64,000 bases of DNA from Chelativorans multitrophicus (GTDB lineage Bacteria > Pseudomonadota > Alphaproteobacteria > Rhizobiales > Rhizobiaceae). The DNA lies in assembly GCF_011317445.1 (NCBI RefSeq), contig NZ_JAAAPL010000005.1:62001-126000 (forward strand), given 5' to 3'. The position numbers and the translations under genes are program-made. The notes under the pieces are model-generated. The model saw only the letters and a list, made by a program, of their open reading frames with translations, ran no database searches and was not told the origin of the DNA. This document shows, piece by piece, positions 8,802 through 17,094 of this stretch (within the stretch, counting starts at the first letter, position 1; each line of letters opens with the position of its first letter).

Positions 8802-9663
8802 GGCCATCGTCTCCCTCTGGCGGCGCGACATCCGGAACAAGCTTCTCCACCTTCGCGGCCGCCCGAAGCTCGGAAATGATCCGTCTTTCCTCCGTGGCTT
8901 CGAGGGCTTGCCGAATCTGCGGTGCGACGGCCTCGAAAGCTGGGGGAGGCCGGTTGCGTGTCTCCTCGACCAGAACGACGTGGAAGCCGAAGGCGCTCGC
9001 AACGGGCGACTGCGTGAATTCTCCGGGCTGTAGTTTCGCCGCCGCCGCGTCGACCTCCGGCACGACCTGGCCTTCCGCCACGAAGCCGAGGTCTCCGCCC
9101 TTGACCTTGGAGACCTCGTCGGCAGAGCGTTCCTGCGCCAGCTCCGCGAAGGCCTTGCCCCCCTTCAGTGCCTCAATGACCTCGACGGCATCGCTCTCGC
9201 TTCGAAGCAATATATGACGAAGTCGGCGCTCAAGAACGGGCGGGATTTTCCCAACCCTTTCGTCATAGGCCGCCTTCACCGCCTCGTCCGTCACCGCCGC
9301 CGCGACGCGCTGCTCGAGGAAGAGCGAGCGCAAACTCTGCGCCTCGAAGAAGGCCAGTTGCCGCTTGTAGGCTTCCTGGTCGGCGACGTTGGCCTTGCGC
9401 GCGGCCTCGGCGACAATCCTGAGCTCGATCAGGGCGTCCACCAGCATCGAGCGCCTCGCATCTTCGGGCATCTGTCCGAGCTGCTGGGAATACATCTGCT
9501 CGGCAATGGCAAGATCATCGGCAGTGATGTCCTGGCCGTCGACGCGGCCGACAACACTCGCGTCCTGCGCCCCGGCGACCGAGCCGAGCAACAGCGACAG
9601 CGAAACGATCGTCGTGATCAGAATGCCGCTCTCCCGGTACCTGTTCTTGGTCCAGCCCATCAT
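8791..9663 (-). CDS. Periplasmic parvulin-type peptidylprolyl isomerase (PpiC/SurA-like)
   Basis: 290 residues with an N-terminal hydrophobic signal (ILITTIVSLSLLLGSVAGAQ), a SurA-like helical chaperone region, and a single rotamase domain at about residues 145-235 (RRLRHILLRSESDA, then GGDLGFVAEGQVVPEVDAAA and SAFGFHVVLVEE). These enzymes catalyse proline isomerisation and chaperone envelope proteins. It overlaps the downstream L,D-transpeptidase start and follows a DsbA gene by 10 bp, giving a DsbA-parvulin-LDT-oxidoreductase operon. The C-terminus ends in a short acidic/His tail. Confidence 0.88.
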   Translation of the reverse strand: MMGWTKNRYRESGILITTIVSLSLLLGSVAGAQDASVVGRVDGQDITADDLAIAEQMYSQQLGQMPEDARRSMLVDALIELRIVAEAARKANVADQEAYKRQLAFFEAQSLRSLFLEQRVAAAVTDEAVKAAYDERVGKIPPVLERRLRHILLRSESDAVEVIEALKGGKAFAELAQERSADEVSKVKGGDLGFVAEGQVVPEVDAAAAKLQPGEFTQSPVASAFGFHVVLVEETRNRPPPAFEAVAPQIRQALEATEERRIISELRAAAKVEKLVPDVAPPEGDDGHEH

Positions 9664-9673
9664 GAGAACCTCC

Positions 9674-10306
9674 CTATTGCTTGGCGGCGGCTACCAACGG
9701 ATCGATGATCTCGCTGAAGCGCTCGATGCTAAGCGCGCCCTTTTGCATCTGGCCGTTGATGAAGAAAGTGGGCGTGGAATCGACGCCGAAGGATCGGCCC
9801 CCCTCGGCGACGGCTGTGACTTTCTCGAGCAGAGCCTGGTCTTGAAGGCATTTCTCGAAGTCGGCGGTGCCCATCCCGGTCATGCCCATGACGGATTTGA
9901 GCGCGGCCGTGCCGTCTGATACCCGCGCCCAATTGTCCTGGGTTCGATAGAGCAGGTCGATGGTGGGGTACCATTTGTCGTCGCTGACGCACCGCGCAAG
10001 CATGAAGCCGGCCGAGGCCCGCGGATCAAAGGGAAACTCCCGCATGACGAAGCGGACCTGACCCGTATCGACATACTTTTTCTTGAGCTCGGGCCACACA
10101 TTTACATGAAAGGTGCGGCAATGGGGGCAGGTCAGTGACGCGTATTCGATGATGGTGACGGTTGCGTCGTCAGGCCCGAAACTCTTCTCCGGCAGCGGTC
10201 CCGGCGCCAGCAGGGCCTCCGGCGTTGGCTGGGCCGAAAGCAGGGCTGGATATGTGGCAGACATACCGACGGCAGCCATGCCGAAAATCAAATTGCGACG
10301 TTTCAT
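9674..10306 (-). CDS. DsbA-family protein (thiol oxidoreductase)
   Basis: 210 residues from the ATG at 10306, which has AAAGGA seven bases upstream; an earlier start in the same frame would add 11 residues. The signal peptide MKRRNLIFGMAAVGMSATYP precedes a thioredoxin fold with the active site SLTCPHCRTFH (C60, C63) and a cis-Pro loop in DSTPTFFINGQ. The CPHC active site is that of classical oxidising DsbA proteins. It heads the minus-strand operon with the parvulin and L,D-transpeptidase, or may be read through from the L,D-transpeptidase gene 65 bp upstream. Confidence 0.9.
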   Translation of the reverse strand: MKRRNLIFGMAAVGMSATYPALLSAQPTPEALLAPGPLPEKSFGPDDATVTIIEYASLTCPHCRTFHVNVWPELKKKYVDTGQVRFVMREFPFDPRASAGFMLARCVSDDKWYPTIDLLYRTQDNWARVSDGTAALKSVMGMTGMGTADFEKCLQDQALLEKVTAVAEGGRSFGVDSTPTFFINGQMQKGALSIERFSEIIDPLVAAAKQ

Positions 10307-10346
10307 CTTGGGTCCTTTCGCGAGGACAGGGTTGTGCAAGCTCTAG

Positions 10347-10365
10347 CCCCTTGAGAAGCAAGGGG
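10347..10365. repeat. Short hairpin between L,D-transpeptidase and DsbA genes
   Basis: CCCCTT and AAGGGG form a six-pair stem with a seven-base loop in the 65-bp gap. T residues follow only in plus-strand sense, while both flanking genes read minus, so it is at best a weak terminator or RNA-processing hairpin. Confidence 0.3.
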
Positions 10366-10371
10366 CGTTTT

Positions 10372-11088
10372 TCATACAAATGCGCGGGTACCACCCCGCA
10401 CGATGATGGGGGTCGGCGTTGCGACGCGGTCGTACAAGTCGATGATGTCCTGGTTCATCAACCGGACACAGCCGCTGGAAACGGCCTTGCCGATGGTCCA
10501 GTATTCGGGCGTGCCGTGAAGACGATAGAGCGTGTCTTCACCGTTCTGGAAAATGTATAGGGCTCTCGCCCCGAGCGGGTTGTTGAGTCCGGGTGGCTGG
10601 CCCCCATTGTCCGCGCTCCACTTTTCAAGCTCGGGCTGCCGGGCAATCATTTCCGCCGGCGGCGTCCATTTCGGCCACCTCTGCTTCCATTGGATGACAC
10701 CATCGCCGGACCAGGTGAATCCCTGCCGCCCGAGCCCCACCCCATACCGCATTGCCTTGCCGCCTGGCCGGACGAGGTACAGAAAGTAGGATCTCGTATC
10801 GACAACGACCGTGCCGGGTCGCTCACCGGTAGGATCGTCGACAAGCTGCCTGTAGAAGCGCTTGTCGACCTTGGTGAGGTCGACCGCCGGTATCGGGAAA
10901 TCTTCCTCCGGCATCGCCCGGTACATCGAGACATAGGATGGGTCGCTGGCAGGCTTTTCCGATGCCGGTACCGCAGCCGGGTCCCCCGTAGTCGAGCAGG
11001 CGGGCAAGGCCAGTCCGCCGGCGGCCGCAGCAGCCAAGCTTAGAAATTGTCGCCGGGATGGAGTCGTTCGAAGGTCTTTTGAGGTCAC
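10372..11088 (-). CDS. L,D-transpeptidase (YkuD domain) with Tat-like lipoprotein signal, copy 2
   Basis: 238 residues. The N-terminus SRRQFLSLAAAAAGGLALPA followed by Cys combines a twin-arginine motif with a lipobox, predicting a Tat-exported lipoprotein. The YkuD domain at about residues 90-235 carries HGTPEYWTIGKAVSSGCVRL with the catalytic Cys. It is clearly a paralogue of the copy at 8193-8801: both share the KxxWPxWxP-type segment and the NNPLG(S/A)RALY segment. The role is peptidoglycan crosslinking. The start MTSKDL is consistent with the signal sequence. Confidence 0.88.
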   Translation of the reverse strand: MTSKDLRTTPSRRQFLSLAAAAAGGLALPACSTTGDPAAVPASEKPASDPSYVSMYRAMPEEDFPIPAVDLTKVDKRFYRQLVDDPTGERPGTVVVDTRSYFLYLVRPGGKAMRYGVGLGRQGFTWSGDGVIQWKQRWPKWTPPAEMIARQPELEKWSADNGGQPPGLNNPLGARALYIFQNGEDTLYRLHGTPEYWTIGKAVSSGCVRLMNQDIIDLYDRVATPTPIIVRGGTRAFV

Positions 11089-11227
11089 TGTTCCGCTCGC
11101 AATAGGTCATCGAAAATCCAGCGCTTGCTGGGCAAGCGAAGCCGAAAGGCAAGGAACGCGCATCACGCTGTAGGCTCTGGCGCATGTCCAGCTCGGCGCA
11201 ACGCTCGCGCGCTCTAGCTTCGAGACG

Positions 11228-11548
11228 TTATCGGGGCGGTGGGGAATCTAAGGAGATGAGGCCGGGAGGGATCGCTCGCGTGCGCCTCTCAGGAAGCGAT
11301 TGAGGTACTCCACCGACGGCAGGTACATGCCACTCCGCAAGCCAGCTGCACCCGTCGTGGCACTTCGCTGCCGCGTCGGGCGAAACAGGTGCGGCGGCGT
11401 CATCGCTGCCCTCCACTGCATCCCCCGCGACTAGCGACACGATCGTGACGGATTGCTCGCCGGCCGTAGCCGTCGGCAGCGCAGCATGAAGGCTGACGAA
11501 ACATAGCATCAGGAGAGCGAGCAGTGTCCGTCCCATCGCGTCACTCAT
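11228..11548 (-). CDS. Small secreted hypothetical protein
   Basis: 106 residues with a clear signal peptide (LLALLMLCFVSLHAALPTATA). The mature part is low in complexity, with two cysteines in KCHDGCSWLAEW. I do not recognise a family. The start ATG overlaps the end of the upstream YafK-like gene by eight bases, so it is translated from the same message. It may be a periplasmic companion of the transpeptidase, which is inference from position only. Confidence 0.5.
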   Translation of the reverse strand: MSDAMGRTLLALLMLCFVSLHAALPTATAGEQSVTIVSLVAGDAVEGSDDAAAPVSPDAAAKCHDGCSWLAEWHVPAVGGVPQSLPERRTRAIPPGLISLDSPPPR

Positions 11549-12548
11549 CTGGCGAGTGAGGGTCGGCCAGTGCAGCGTCGGGACGGCTGATCGGCACTGA
11601 TGTCAGCGAGGTCCGCTTGGCGAGAGCGGACTGCCCGCCGCGTTCCAGCAACTTGCGGAAGCTCGGATGCATGCCTCCGTCGGCATAGGCATGTGCCGAA
11701 AGCACGCTGCCGGTCGAAAGAAGATCGTCCATAGCGACGCGATCGGATTGCTGCCGTCCGGCGACCAACGGATCAGCAGCGTTCAGTGCTGGCGGACATG
11801 ACGCCAAAGGATCCCGTGGCTCTCCACCTTCGAACTCCCTGTCGAAGACGTAGCGTCCTTCGCAATAGGAAACCTTCGGTTGCCGGCGTGTGACCTCGAA
11901 AATGTCGTAGCCCAGCTTCAGGTCCGACCAGAATGCAAAGTTCGGGTCGTTCCGATTCTTCGCCATGTTCTGAGGCGTCATCCGGAACGGAAACGCCTGG
12001 ACCTGGAACGACCCTTGGCCGCCCTTCAGGGCCTCGCGCGCGACGGCATAGATTTCGGCAACGCCTTCGTCCGTTAGTGCGAAACACCCGGACGACGAGC
12101 AGGCGCCATGGACCATAAGCGCCTCTCCCGTGTAGCCGAGAGCCGCTTCCAGCCTGTTCGGATAGCCGAGGTTGAACGACAGGTAGTATTGAGAGTTGGG
12201 GTTCAGCATCCGGGCGGACACATGGTAGAAGCCCTCGGGAGCCTGACGATCGCCATTCTGCTTTTTGGGGCCGAGCTTTCCGGACCAGCGGCACATCGGG
12301 TAGGTCTTGAGCAGGGCGAACTTGCCGCTGCGGTCGCGCTTCCAGACCTCCAGCTCGCTTTCTTGTTTGAAGATCCGGACGAGGACAGGCGCCGAGGGAG
12401 ACATGGATTTGCGCGACATATCCGCCACGAGGGCGGCGGGGATCGGCCGAGTTGCCTTCCCGTCAACGTCGAGAACAGTGGAAACACATGCGCTCAAAAA
12501 GAGCGCAAGTGCTGCAATTCCCCCCATCTTGACGGCCGTGAGTATCAT
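11541..12548 (-). CDS. YafK-like L,D-transpeptidase-family lipoprotein
   Basis: 335 residues. The signal ends in a lipobox (ALFLSAC), so it is probably a lipoprotein. The catalytic region matches YafK/DpaA-type proteins: VLVRIFKQESELEVWKR at the domain start and LMVHGACSSSGCFALTDEG with His near residue 148 and Cys near 155. In Escherichia coli, DpaA (YafK) releases lipoprotein from peptidoglycan rather than making crosslinks. It is the third YkuD-superfamily gene in five kilobases. The last 90 residues (after SCPPAL) have no recognised domain. Confidence 0.8.
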   Translation of the reverse strand: MILTAVKMGGIAALALFLSACVSTVLDVDGKATRPIPAALVADMSRKSMSPSAPVLVRIFKQESELEVWKRDRSGKFALLKTYPMCRWSGKLGPKKQNGDRQAPEGFYHVSARMLNPNSQYYLSFNLGYPNRLEAALGYTGEALMVHGACSSSGCFALTDEGVAEIYAVAREALKGGQGSFQVQAFPFRMTPQNMAKNRNDPNFAFWSDLKLGYDIFEVTRRQPKVSYCEGRYVFDREFEGGEPRDPLASCPPALNAADPLVAGRQQSDRVAMDDLLSTGSVLSAHAYADGGMHPSFRKLLERGGQSALAKRTSLTSVPISRPDAALADPHSPDE

Positions 12549-12741
12549 CCAGAACCATGTGTGTCGGCGCCCACCCCTTCCGGCGGCTTGTCCGAAAGTT
12601 CGAGTATCATAGTTAAGATGACGTTTCCGCCCACAAATTCGCGAGCGTCAAAGAACCGCAGCAAACAGACTATGCTGCTGTGCCGAAGACCAACTAGGTA
12701 AGGGCAGGACAAAGTGCCCTGAGAAAGACCCCGCCACGCCC

Positions 12742-12945
12742 ATGCCAGAAGGATCGGAACACCTCACCCTCGAAGAGTCCAAGACACTCGCACGGCGCAG
12801 ACGACGCATGAATTGGGTGATCTGCGGGCTCCTGTTGGCCTTCGTCGTTGCCGTGTACTGGATAAGTTTCAGCCACGTCCGGACTGAGACGAATGAAACT
12901 CAATCATCCTCCGAACTGGATAACGGTCCAATCACCCACGCTTGA
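12742..12945 (+). CDS. Small single-pass membrane protein
   Basis: 67 residues: an Arg-rich stretch (TLARRRRRMNW) followed by one hydrophobic helix (VICGLLLAFVVAVYWISF). The layout resembles CoxF-like small proteins of alphaproteobacterial oxidase loci, but no oxidase gene is nearby and the resemblance is only in topology. The start ATG has no strong ribosome site. It diverges from the YafK-like gene across 193 bp in which I see nothing else. Confidence 0.45.
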   Translation: MPEGSEHLTLEESKTLARRRRRMNWVICGLLLAFVVAVYWISFSHVRTETNETQSSSELDNGPITHA

Positions 12946-13255
12946 GTGGCCGATCGCCCTTGTCGGTGAGAAAGTGGACCGACCTAAGTCCAGCTCGGTC
13001 CATCTCTCGATGATTTTGCGCTTGGCCTGCTTTGCGTTGGTCGCACCGATAGCCTACCTACCATTAGCCACCTTGTTCGGGATGGTGTGCGTCGGGCTCG
13101 GGCACAACACCATTGAGATGCTGTACGGCGGGACCGCTGTCTATCTTTTGACGCTCGCCGCCGCTGTGGAAGGCGCTTGGCTCCTGCCCGACGAGATTAG
13201 AAGGTCTTCCTCATTCACCAGGCTGACCCAGCGATTCAGGTCATCTCCTGACTGA
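12893..13255 (+). CDS. Possible membrane protein, doubtful
   Basis: An open frame of 120 codons with two hydrophobic segments (LRLACFALVAPIAYLPLATL and YLLTLAAAVEGAWLL). It overlaps the previous small gene by 53 bp and the convergent transglutaminase-like gene by 115 bp. I recognise no family. It may be a real small membrane protein or chance coding; the hydrophobic segments in the otherwise unassigned part (12946-13140) are the main support. Confidence 0.25.
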   Translation: MKLNHPPNWITVQSPTLEWPIALVGEKVDRPKSSSVHLSMILRLACFALVAPIAYLPLATLFGMVCVGLGHNTIEMLYGGTAVYLLTLAAAVEGAWLLPDEIRRSSSFTRLTQRFRSSPD

Positions 13256-13797
13256 CGCTTCAGATAGTAGATTTCCGTGTCCTTCCACAGGAGGACCTTC
13301 TGCTCCAGATTGTCCAGGATGAAGTCGCCGAGGTCCGTGACTAACGTCAGCACGGCGTGCCCACCGCCCTTGGCATCACGGGCGACCGTCAACAAGAGGG
13401 CTCCCAAGGGATAGCCCATCTCGTTCAGGCGCTTGCGTTTCTCAAGGGCGTAGTCCTCGCAGTCCCCCACTGTCGTCGGGTACTCCCATCGCTCCTCGAC
13501 TCCGAAAATCTCCATATCGGTCAACGGCGCAACCGCGGCATTGACGTCAGCGTTGACCGAGACGATTTCGCGCCACCGAGGCTCGGTAAGCTTGATCATC
13601 ATCCCCTCTGGTCCGCGCGCGCACTCCTTTCGGTAGCGACGGCAATATTCGTAGTATCCCACCGGCATGGTTGTCGCGCCGTACGTGAGCATATTGCGCG
13701 CATTGGTGGGTTGGGTCGGGTTGAAGTGAAAGGCGTTGGCCGAAGCTACGACGCAGGACATCCCGAGCGCCAGGGCGCAGACAATAAAGCGTATCAT
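13141..13797 (-). CDS. Transglutaminase-like cysteine peptidase (BTLCP family)
   Basis: 218 residues with an N-terminal signal (FIVCALALGMSCVVASANA). The catalytic triad is visible: C113 in GDCEDYALEKRKRL, H147 in GGGHAVLTL and D162 in FILDN. BTLCP proteins are periplasmic cysteine peptidases; LapG, the best-known member, cleaves a surface adhesin under c-di-GMP control. No LapD or adhesin gene is in the window, so the substrate is open. The length fits the family. Confidence 0.85.
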   Translation of the reverse strand: MIRFIVCALALGMSCVVASANAFHFNPTQPTNARNMLTYGATTMPVGYYEYCRRYRKECARGPEGMMIKLTEPRWREIVSVNADVNAAVAPLTDMEIFGVEERWEYPTTVGDCEDYALEKRKRLNEMGYPLGALLLTVARDAKGGGHAVLTLVTDLGDFILDNLEQKVLLWKDTEIYYLKRQSGDDLNRWVSLVNEEDLLISSGRSQAPSTAAASVKR

Positions 13798-13944
13798 TGA
13801 ACCGTCTCCCCGTAGTGTTGGGAAACAGATACAAGATAAGCCTCAAAACGACGGAAAATCAGCGAGTTAAATTAAGGGAGAACTATCGGAGAATTTTATG
13901 CCCCGCTTCAACGTTTGATTCACCGATGGGCAACGCACACGCGA

Positions 13945-14457
13945 TCAGTCAATGGCGACGTCGCCCTGGCCGTGATGATGTACCGTCAACTGATCGCGAG
14001 ATTGGACGACATCGGCGGTAACCTCCAGTTTCTGGCCGCCTTCGAAGACCAGCGTAAAGCGGCTGTCAGCCAACCTGTCATTTCGGGGCAGGGGATCCTG
14101 CAGGAGCAAGCGAATGCCGCTAGGGCGCATCGTCAATTCGGCGTGTCCCGGCACAGGAACAATTCCTTCCACGGGCCCGGTGCTGGTCTGGCCCGAACTC
14201 ATCTCGGTTCGCAAGATGGAGATCTTGCCGAATGCATCGCTTCGGATCGCCTCCAGGCTTATCTGCTGATTGGTGCCATTCCAGATTGTGAGATAGCCTT
14301 CAGCGCCGACGTCCTCGTTGTCTGCCACCAAAATCTCCGCGTGCTCGACCGTCAAAATCGGCGGCGGCTTGCCATGATCTTGTACACCGTCGGATGCCTC
14401 CACCTGCGTGGCCAAGACGAAGATTGCCAGCGCCGCTCTCAAAAGTGCTCTGTTCAC
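13945..14457 (-). CDS. PCu(A)C-like periplasmic protein, divergent
   Basis: About 170 residues from a GTG at 14457 that is preceded by GAGAGGGG; a signal peptide (ALLRAALAIFVLATQVEA) follows at once, supporting this start. The core has the PCu(A)C layout: GYLTIWNGTNQQISLEAIRS, ILRTEMSS, then PVPGHAELTMRPSGIRLLLQ. The usual first His/Met ligand pair and the HxM near the LxP region are mostly lost, so copper binding is doubtful. The C-terminus is His-rich (TVHHHGQGD). A canonical PCu(A)C protein lies at 29926. Confidence 0.6.
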   Translation of the reverse strand: MNRALLRAALAIFVLATQVEASDGVQDHGKPPPILTVEHAEILVADNEDVGAEGYLTIWNGTNQQISLEAIRSDAFGKISILRTEMSSGQTSTGPVEGIVPVPGHAELTMRPSGIRLLLQDPLPRNDRLADSRFTLVFEGGQKLEVTADVVQSRDQLTVHHHGQGDVAID

Positions 14458-14604
14458 AAGCAATTGTCCCCTCTCCAGTGCCTGCCCTTTGGTTGAGCAC
14501 AATCTGGGCAAACCTGTGATCAATGCTGCCGGACAATGCGGCAATTGAACGCGTTTGCAGGGAGAAATCCTAAGCCATAATAGCTATAGATACTGGAGGA
14601 ACAC

Positions 14605-15018
14605 ATGCTGACGATTGGAGACCTGTCGCGGGCAACCGGCGTCAAAATTCCTACGATACGGTACTACGAACAGATGGGATTGATGGCTGCTGCCGAACGC
14701 TCCGGGGGCAACCAGCGGCGATATGAATCCCATGATCGAGAGCGCCTGTCGTTTATCAAGCATGCTCGGGATCTGGGGTTTACAATCGAAGCCATTCGGG
14801 AGCTCCTGGAACTGAGCGCCCATCCTGACCGTCCTTGCGTGGATGCTGATGAAATCGCCGTTCGGCAGCTTCAGTCCGTTCGCAACAAGATCGCCAAGCT
14901 CCGTCTTCTCGAGAAGGAACTCGATCGAATGACGTCCCGCAACCACGACGACCAAGTCAAACACTGCTACGTCCTGCGGTCTCTCGCCAACCACGACATG
15001 TGCGTGAGCGAACACTAG
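14605..15018 (+). CDS. MerR-family metal-responsive regulator
   Basis: 137 residues: winged helix-turn-helix (MLTIGDLSRATGVKIPTIRY) followed by a dimerisation helix and cysteines C78, C121 and C133. A Cys near 78-79 plus a C-terminal Cys loop is the pattern of ZntR/CadR-type sensors rather than CueR, whose two Cys are eight apart. It likely senses Zn, Cd, Pb or a related ion. Good ribosome site (ACTGGAGGAACAC). The nearest gene, mntH, has its own Mur-like box, so the real target may be the P-type ATPase promoter at 26908, 12 kb away. Confidence 0.82.
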   Translation: MLTIGDLSRATGVKIPTIRYYEQMGLMAAAERSGGNQRRYESHDRERLSFIKHARDLGFTIEAIRELLELSAHPDRPCVDADEIAVRQLQSVRNKIAKLRLLEKELDRMTSRNHDDQVKHCYVLRSLANHDMCVSEH

Positions 15019-15131
15019 CGCCTTAGCGAGAAACCAAACCTCGGCTTTTCGCGCGATCTCCTGGAGATCTTGAAACGGCAGCGCGACGCCGGTCTGCGCC
15101 TCTTGCAAAAAGGCGCCTTCCTAGCCTTAAA

Positions 15132-15153
15132 TGCAAATAAGTCGCAACTGCAA
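15132..15153. promoter_or_regulatory. Putative Mur/Fur-family manganese operator upstream of mntH
   Basis: TGCAAATAAGTCGCAACTGCA is close to rhizobial Mur (Mn-responsive Fur) operators, with partial dyad TGCAnnT...AnnTGCA. It lies 15-36 bp before the mntH start, a position that would block transcription or translation initiation. The assignment is by resemblance to published consensus from memory. Confidence 0.5.
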
Positions 15154-15167
15154 GACATGAGATCAAT

Positions 15168-16514
15168 ATGACCGATTCGACGTCGGACGTCGCCAACGGC
15201 TGGAAGGGCAGGTCGAGTGCCCCTTCAATGTCCGATGTGCACCGGTCAGTGCCCGTGCAGGGCATGCACTCGTCCTGGCGCCGGGCCGCCGCCTTCATCG
15301 GTCCAGGCTATCTTGTCGCCGTCGGCTATATGGACCCCGGCAACTGGGCGACGTCGATCGCAGGCGGCTCTCGCTTCGGATACACCCTGCTCGTGGTGGC
15401 CCTGATCTCCAACATCATGGCGATCATCCTCCAATCCCTTTGCGCGCGGCTCGCCATCGCGTCCGGTAGGGACCTGGCGCAGGCTTGCAAGGATGCCTAT
15501 CCAAAATCCGTGTCGCGTACCCTGTGGGTGCTGGCCGAGATCGCGATCATCGCGACCGACATCGCCGAGGTCATCGGAACGGCCATCGGCCTGAACCTGC
15601 TCTTTGGCATTCCGCTGGAAATTGGCGTCGTGATCACCGCGCTTGACGTCTTCCTCATCCTTTATCTGCAAAGGCTCGGCTTCCGGTGGGTCGAAGCACT
15701 GGTGATCGCGCTGCTCGCCGTAATCGCCGTCTGCTTCGTGCTTCAGATTGTCCTGGCGGATCCGAACTGGGGCGACGTCATCCGCGGTTTCGCCCCGACC
15801 ACCGAGATCGTCACCAATCCCGAAATGCTCTACCTCGCCCTGGGCATCCTCGGCGCGACGGTGATGCCGCATAACCTCTATCTCCACTCCGGGATCGTCC
15901 AGACGAGGAATTATGGCGACAGCCTGCCGGAGAAGCGCGAAGCGCTGAAGTTCGCCACGATCGACTCCACGGTCGCACTCATGTTCGCACTCTGTGTGAA
16001 TGCGTCGATCCTCATCCTTGCCGCAGCCACGTTCAACACGACCGGAAGGACGGAAATCGCCGAATTGGGCGAAGCCCACAGCTTGCTGGCTCCGATGCTC
16101 GGCGCGGCCATCGCGCCGACCTTGTTCGGGATCGCACTCCTTTGCTGTGGCATAAACTCGACGGTGACGGCGACCCTGGCGGGACAGATCGTCATGGAAG
16201 GCTTCCTCGATATCAAGCTACCACCCTGGCTCCGCCGGCTCATCACGCGGGCGATCGCCATCATTCCGGCCGCGGCGATCACCATCTGGTACGGAGAGAG
16301 CGGCACCGCCCAGCTCCTGATCTTGACCCAGGTGATCCTCAGCCTTCAGCTGTCTTTCGCGGTATTTCCGCTGGTGATGTTCACTGCCGACCGGAAAAAG
16401 ATGGGTGAACTGGTGGCGCCCCGTGCGCTGGTCGCCGTCGCCTTCTTCATCGCCTTTGCCATCGCTGCCCTGAACGTCACGCTGCTCTTCGACTTTCTTG
16501 CGCCCCCGGCTTGA
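15168..16514 (+). CDS. mntH: Nramp-family proton-coupled Mn2+ importer
   Basis: 448 residues with about eleven membrane segments. The metal-site motif of helix 1, [20 protein letters not shown], has DPGN at residues 56-59, and helix 6 has [14 protein letters not shown] with the expected Met-Pro-His. The family imports Mn2+ (and Fe2+) across the inner membrane. The N-terminus is about 20 residues longer than usual, so a downstream start is possible. A Mur-like box just upstream suggests repression by Mn. Together with the broken mntP, the locus keeps manganese uptake but has lost this efflux pump. Confidence 0.92.
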   Translation: MTDSTSDVANGWKGRSSAPSMSDVHRSVPVQGMHSSWRRAAAFIGPGYLVAVGYMDPGNWATSIAGGSRFGYTLLVVALISNIMAIILQSLCARLAIASGRDLAQACKDAYPKSVSRTLWVLAEIAIIATDIAEVIGTAIGLNLLFGIPLEIGVVITALDVFLILYLQRLGFRWVEALVIALLAVIAVCFVLQIVLADPNWGDVIRGFAPTTEIVTNPEMLYLALGILGATVMPHNLYLHSGIVQTRNYGDSLPEKREALKFATIDSTVALMFALCVNASILILAAATFNTTGRTEIAELGEAHSLLAPMLGAAIAPTLFGIALLCCGINSTVTATLAGQIVMEGFLDIKLPPWLRRLITRAIAIIPAAAITIWYGESGTAQLLILTQVILSLQLSFAVFPLVMFTADRKKMGELVAPRALVAVAFFIAFAIAALNVTLLFDFLAPPA

Positions 16515-16525
16515 TCCCGGCGTCC

Positions 16526-17023
16526 TCACGCCTCCGTGTCGTCTTCGAACCGGCAGAAATAGGTCACCCTGTCGGCGGTGCCATTGAATGAAGGAACGTT
16601 GTGCAGAATGACATTGACGACCGAGCTGCCCGCAGGCGCGATGATATTCCCGGCAATCGTCACCGTCGGATGGTCATCGGGGATGAGCTCGAAGGCGGTT
16701 TTGTCCCCGCGGGTCTGGCCGAAACGGATCGATCCTGTATCGTAGTCGCCCTCCGCGGCGTAGGTCGTCTCCATCCTCCTTTGATCCAGGAACAGATAGT
16801 ATTCCATGTCCGAACCGAACGGCGCTCGTCCCCAAAGCAAGGCGTCGGCCTTCTCACGGGATGGCCTGATGCGCCGCACGAGCGCATCACAGTCCGCTGA
16901 GGAGGGTACTGCTCCTTGCTCTGGGAACCACAGGAACACGCCCGTCGGCGCTTCTGCCAAAGCCTGTAGAACGCCGGCAAACGATGCCGCAAGCAAAGCG
17001 CCGATTGTCTGCCCTAGCCGCAT
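16526..17023 (-). CDS. Secreted hypothetical protein
   Basis: 165 residues with a signal peptide (LGQTIGALLAASFAGVLQALA). The mature domain has two cysteines (ADCDALV and YFCRFED), possibly one disulfide, and a beta-rich second half (HPTVTIAGNIIAPAGSSVVN). I do not recognise a family. It converges with mntH with only 11 bp between stops, and is downstream of the EEP-family gene on the same strand after a 70-bp gap. Confidence 0.55.
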   Translation of the reverse strand: MRLGQTIGALLAASFAGVLQALAEAPTGVFLWFPEQGAVPSSADCDALVRRIRPSREKADALLWGRAPFGSDMEYYLFLDQRRMETTYAAEGDYDTGSIRFGQTRGDKTAFELIPDDHPTVTIAGNIIAPAGSSVVNVILHNVPSFNGTADRVTYFCRFEDDTEA

Positions 17024-17094
17024 GCTCGCCTTCCGATCCGCGCGTCTTGATGCATCCGGTCACCGTGCCTGAAATTGGGATCGATGGGCCTGTC

